Shown in pieces: positions 5,518 through 7,110 of a stretch of DNA of 7,110 nt. The stretch spans positions 1 through 7,110 of the forward strand of contig JAITCS010000154.1 of assembly GCA_031282935.1 (NCBI GenBank), given 5' to 3'. The position numbers were made by a program, and so were the translations under genes. Below the pieces are notes generated by a model. It saw nothing but the letters and a program-made list of their open reading frames with translations. It did not search any database and was not told the origin of the DNA. This DNA comes from Cellulomonadaceae bacterium. Lineage in GTDB: Bacteria > Actinomycetota > Actinomycetes > Actinomycetales > Cellulomonadaceae. The first letter of the stretch is position 1. Every line of letters starts with the position of its first letter.

Positions 5518-5811
5518 CTAATCAGGGCTTTCACCTGCAAAATGCGGTTCCCCGGCGAGTCGGATGGCGAGGGCGGCGCGCCGCTGGTGCGCTCGGTTGT
5601 GATGTAGCAGGTGATTCCGCGCCACGGTATACAGCCACGCGCGGGAAGCTTCCGGGTCATCTGGAACCTTTTCGAGCCGCTGCCAGGCGGTAGTGAAGGT
5701 TTCTTGAGCGATTTCCCGCGCAACGTCTGGGTCGGTGCGCCGCAGTAAAAAGCGGTACACCTCGCGGTAATCACGGGCGAAGACCTCCGTGAACCTTTCT
5801 TCACGGTTCAT
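5518..5811 (-). CDS. N-terminal sigma-2 fragment of the ECF sigma factor
   Basis: As read, translation from ATG 5811 ends at the TAG and gives 97 residues. Region 2 spans about 8-78: FTEVFARDYREVYRFLLRR (region 2.1), DVAREIAQETFTTAWQRL (29-46, region 2.2), and ASRAWLYTVARNHLLHHNR (55-73, regions 2.3-2.4). This fragment keeps the core-polymerase-binding and -10-recognition parts but lacks -35 recognition, so it may bind polymerase without normal promoter specificity. No ribosome binding site is seen before the ATG; a leaderless mRNA is possible. Confidence 0.75.
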   Translation of the reverse strand: MNREERFTEVFARDYREVYRFLLRRTDPDVAREIAQETFTTAWQRLEKVPDDPEASRAWLYTVARNHLLHHNRAHQRRAALAIRLAGEPHFAGESPD

Positions 5812-6031
5812 AGCTAGAGAGTTCCCGGCTCGGAGGTATTCCGAAAGGTCACCGGTATTTTTGGCGCGATTTGCATCTTGATTTCAGGCAAATAGGGGTT
5901 CTTGTCCGGGGGTGGGTTTAGGTTCACGATATGGACGGACGGCATGGGCGGGGAGTGCTTGCGGGGGCTGGGAGCGCTTGGGCGAGCCGGGAGAGCCGTA
6001 GCGGATCGAGATTACGATAGGATTGCATATT
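5812..6031. promoter_or_regulatory. Divergent intergenic region between the sigma gene and the RCK-like gene
   Basis: This 220-bp stretch must hold the promoters of both flanking genes. On the minus strand GGAATA (5842-5837) lies 31 nt before the sigma ATG. That is where the -35 of an autoregulated ECF promoter would sit if the mRNA is leaderless, but I see no convincing partner -10. On the plus strand TACGAT (6013-6018) and TAGGAT (6018-6023) are possible -10 hexamers before the ATG at 6032. AGGA at 6019-6022 could instead be a Shine-Dalgarno 9 nt upstream of it. The middle (about 5895-5995) is G-rich on the plus strand. No gene is supported here. Confidence 0.3.
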
Positions 6032-7110
6032 ATGAAATTGCGGAATAGTCCTGGCGCGACTCAACTAAAGCGCACTCGCCGCTTAAGTTGGGCACATGGT
6101 TGGCTGCGCGAGGTGCCGCGCATTTTGGTTACCGCGCTTTTTCTTAGTTGCCTGGCGCTGGGCCTGTGGGGGTTTCACATTTTAAGCCGCACGCCACAAT
6201 TTAGTGATGATTGGGGCGGGTCTTGGCCGAACATAATTTATTTCACCATTCAATTATTCCTGGGAGATTCTGGGCCGGTTAGTTTTGGTGAAGCGCAAAT
6301 GTCTGATTTGCCGTGGCAACTTAATGTGGCCCGGTTATTGGCTCCCGCCGCCACCGTTATGGGCGCGCTAATCGCATTTTTAGTTATTTTTGATGAACAC
6401 ATAAAACGCACATTGACTAAAAACCAACGGGGACACGCCGTAATTGTTGGTGATACCCTGGAAGCGGAAGTAATTACCGAGGCGCTAAAGGCCGAAAGAA
6501 TTGCAACGGTAAAAGCCGAATCTGATTCCCAAACTGATTTGATCGCCGCCGGTGCGCGCGGAGCTGCCGCCGTATACATCTGTAACGACGATTCTGACGA
6601 CCCCGGCGCGAACCTGCGCGTTGCCGCCACCGTGAAAGCGATTCCGAAACGGCGCGCCGACCGCACTATCGCCGTGGCCCTGCTCAACCCAGCCCTGGCC
6701 CCAGCCCTCCTGGCGCGGCACCTAACCCAAACCGACCCGTATTTCGACCTTTTTTCGGTCACCAACCTGGCTGCCTCCCGCCTGGCTGCCAAGGCTGTGA
6801 ACACTGAGGTGCGCCGCATCTGGTTGCTCGGTTCCGGGCGTTTGCGGGACGAAGTCTTGTACGAATTGGCTCAAGAATGGTCAGTAAAACACAAAGGAAC
6901 TTGTGAAATAATCGTAAGCGGCGCCGAATCCGATGCCGCTATTGACCGCGCTTTAGCCAGATTACCGAAAGTGGTATCCGATAGGGTATCCCTAAAAGCG
7001 ATTGAGGATATCAGTAAAGCCGAAGCGGCCGATATTTGTATTGTTTGCGGCAAAGACGATGCCGAAACGCTCGGCATTGTTTTATCCACCCCCGAAACGT
7101 GGCAGGGAAA
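6032..7110 (+). CDS. Two-TM membrane protein with tandem TrkA-N/RCK-like Rossmann modules (C-terminus beyond window)
   Basis: The frame is open from ATG 6032 to the right edge, 359 codons with no stop. A short basic N-terminus precedes TM1 (about 32-52, ILVTALFLSCLALGLWGFHIL). A re-entrant or amphipathic stretch, WPNIIYFTIQLFLGDSGPV, follows, then WQLNVARLLAPA and TM2 (about 98-120). The cytoplasmic part starts a Rossmann-like fold with GHAVIVGDTLEAEVITEAL, whose glycine loop is degenerate. A second one starts later with RRIWLLGSGRLRDEVLYELA, whose loop is better kept. The plan recalls Trk/Kef-type regulatory proteins and ion channels, but no TVGYG-like selectivity filter is seen, so potassium channel function is doubtful. 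The Q-L-F...W-x-L-x-x-A-R-x-L-A-P pattern also recalls bacterial TrkA-N proteins that carry a C-terminal RyR domain; this is from memory. Upstream in-frame TAG at 5999-6001 limits the start to ATG 6032 or TTG 6023. Confidence 0.75.
   Translation, partial: MKLRNSPGATQLKRTRRLSWAHGWLREVPRILVTALFLSCLALGLWGFHILSRTPQFSDDWGGSWPNIIYFTIQLFLGDSGPVSFGEAQMSDLPWQLNVARLLAPAATVMGALIAFLVIFDEHIKRTLTKNQRGHAVIVGDTLEAEVITEALKAERIATVKAESDSQTDLIAAGARGAAAVYICNDDSDDPGANLRVAATVKAIPKRRADRTIAVALLNPALAPALLARHLTQTDPYFDLFSVTNLAASRLAAKAVNTEVRRIWLLGSGRLRDEVLYELAQEWSVKHKGTCEIIVSGAESDAAIDRALARLPKVVSDRVSLKAIEDISKAEAADICIVCGKDDAETLGIVLSTPETWQG

Larger units (their letters stand above)
5263..5811 (-). pseudogene. ECF-family RNA polymerase sigma factor gene interrupted by an in-frame TAG
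   Basis: ECF sigma factors contain regions sigma-2 (binds core RNA polymerase and the -10) and sigma-4 (binds the -35). From ATG at 5811 the minus strand encodes a clear sigma-2, then TAG at 5518-5520, then in the same frame a clear sigma-4 ending at TGA (5263-5265). With the TAG read as one residue, the product would be 182 residues, a normal ECF length. No insertion or deletion is needed, so a single substitution (for example GAG, CAG or AAG to TAG) explains it. The stop falls in the variable linker between the two regions. Options are a recent nonsense mutation, a sequencing error, readthrough or suppression, or two separate polypeptides. No Shine-Dalgarno precedes the ATG. The membrane protein gene follows with a 4-nt overlap. 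Confidence 0.75.

Noticed and set aside
6250..6819. 189-codon open frame on the minus strand inside the RCK-like gene
   Set aside because: It is antisense to a frame with clear TM segments and Rossmann motifs. Its product is low in complexity (Arg, Ser and Ala rich) and has no recognisable domain.

Overview
The window looks like chromosomal DNA from an actinobacterium of moderate G+C content, plausibly Actinomycetales. The supporting signs are an Rpf-type cell-wall lytic protein with a G5 domain, GTG starts, a luciferase-like oxidoreductase paired with an F420-reductase-like protein, and apparently leaderless promoters. I cannot name the genus from sequence alone. No phage, transposase, CRISPR array, tRNA or rRNA is visible.

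Layout. (1) 1-275, minus: N-terminal part of ribosomal protein L19 (rplS), running off the left edge. (2) 276-502: intergenic, holding a small palindrome of the TTCGACAGGCTCA type next to a partial direct copy. (3) 503-2586, minus: two secreted or surface peptidoglycan enzymes. The upstream one is a PGRP/amidase_2 N-acetylmuramoyl-L-alanine amidase with a signal peptide and a C-terminal membrane anchor. The downstream one is a G5 + Rpf-domain lytic transglycosylase-like protein. (4) 2587-2652: a 66-bp divergent intergenic region where both flanking genes have an extended -10 element exactly 6 nt before their ATG, implying leaderless mRNAs both ways. (5) 2653-4362, plus: a two-gene redox operon, a luciferase-like flavin-dependent oxidoreductase and a Rossmann-fold NADP/F420 oxidoreductase-like protein 3 bp apart. 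(6) 4365-4494: a 130-bp element made of two 54-nt arms that are gap-free inverted repeats around a 22-nt centre, filling almost all of the gap between two convergent operons.

(7) 4502-5811, minus: an ECF sigma factor gene interrupted by an in-frame TAG between regions sigma-2 and sigma-4, followed with an ATGA overlap by a one-TM protein that looks like a membrane anti-sigma or sigma-associated regulator. (8) 5812-6031: divergent intergenic region. (9) 6032 to the right edge, plus: a two-TM protein with a cytoplasmic tandem pair of TrkA-N/RCK-like Rossmann modules, incomplete at its C-terminus.

How they may work together: the amidase and the Rpf protein both act on peptidoglycan and probably cooperate in wall remodelling. 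The sigma and membrane-protein pair looks like an envelope-stress switch, but as read the sigma gene is broken, split, or dependent on readthrough. The points most worth a second look are the amber codon in the sigma gene, the 130-bp inverted-repeat element, the twin leaderless promoters, and the RCK-like membrane protein. I found no clear sign of a wholly new system.
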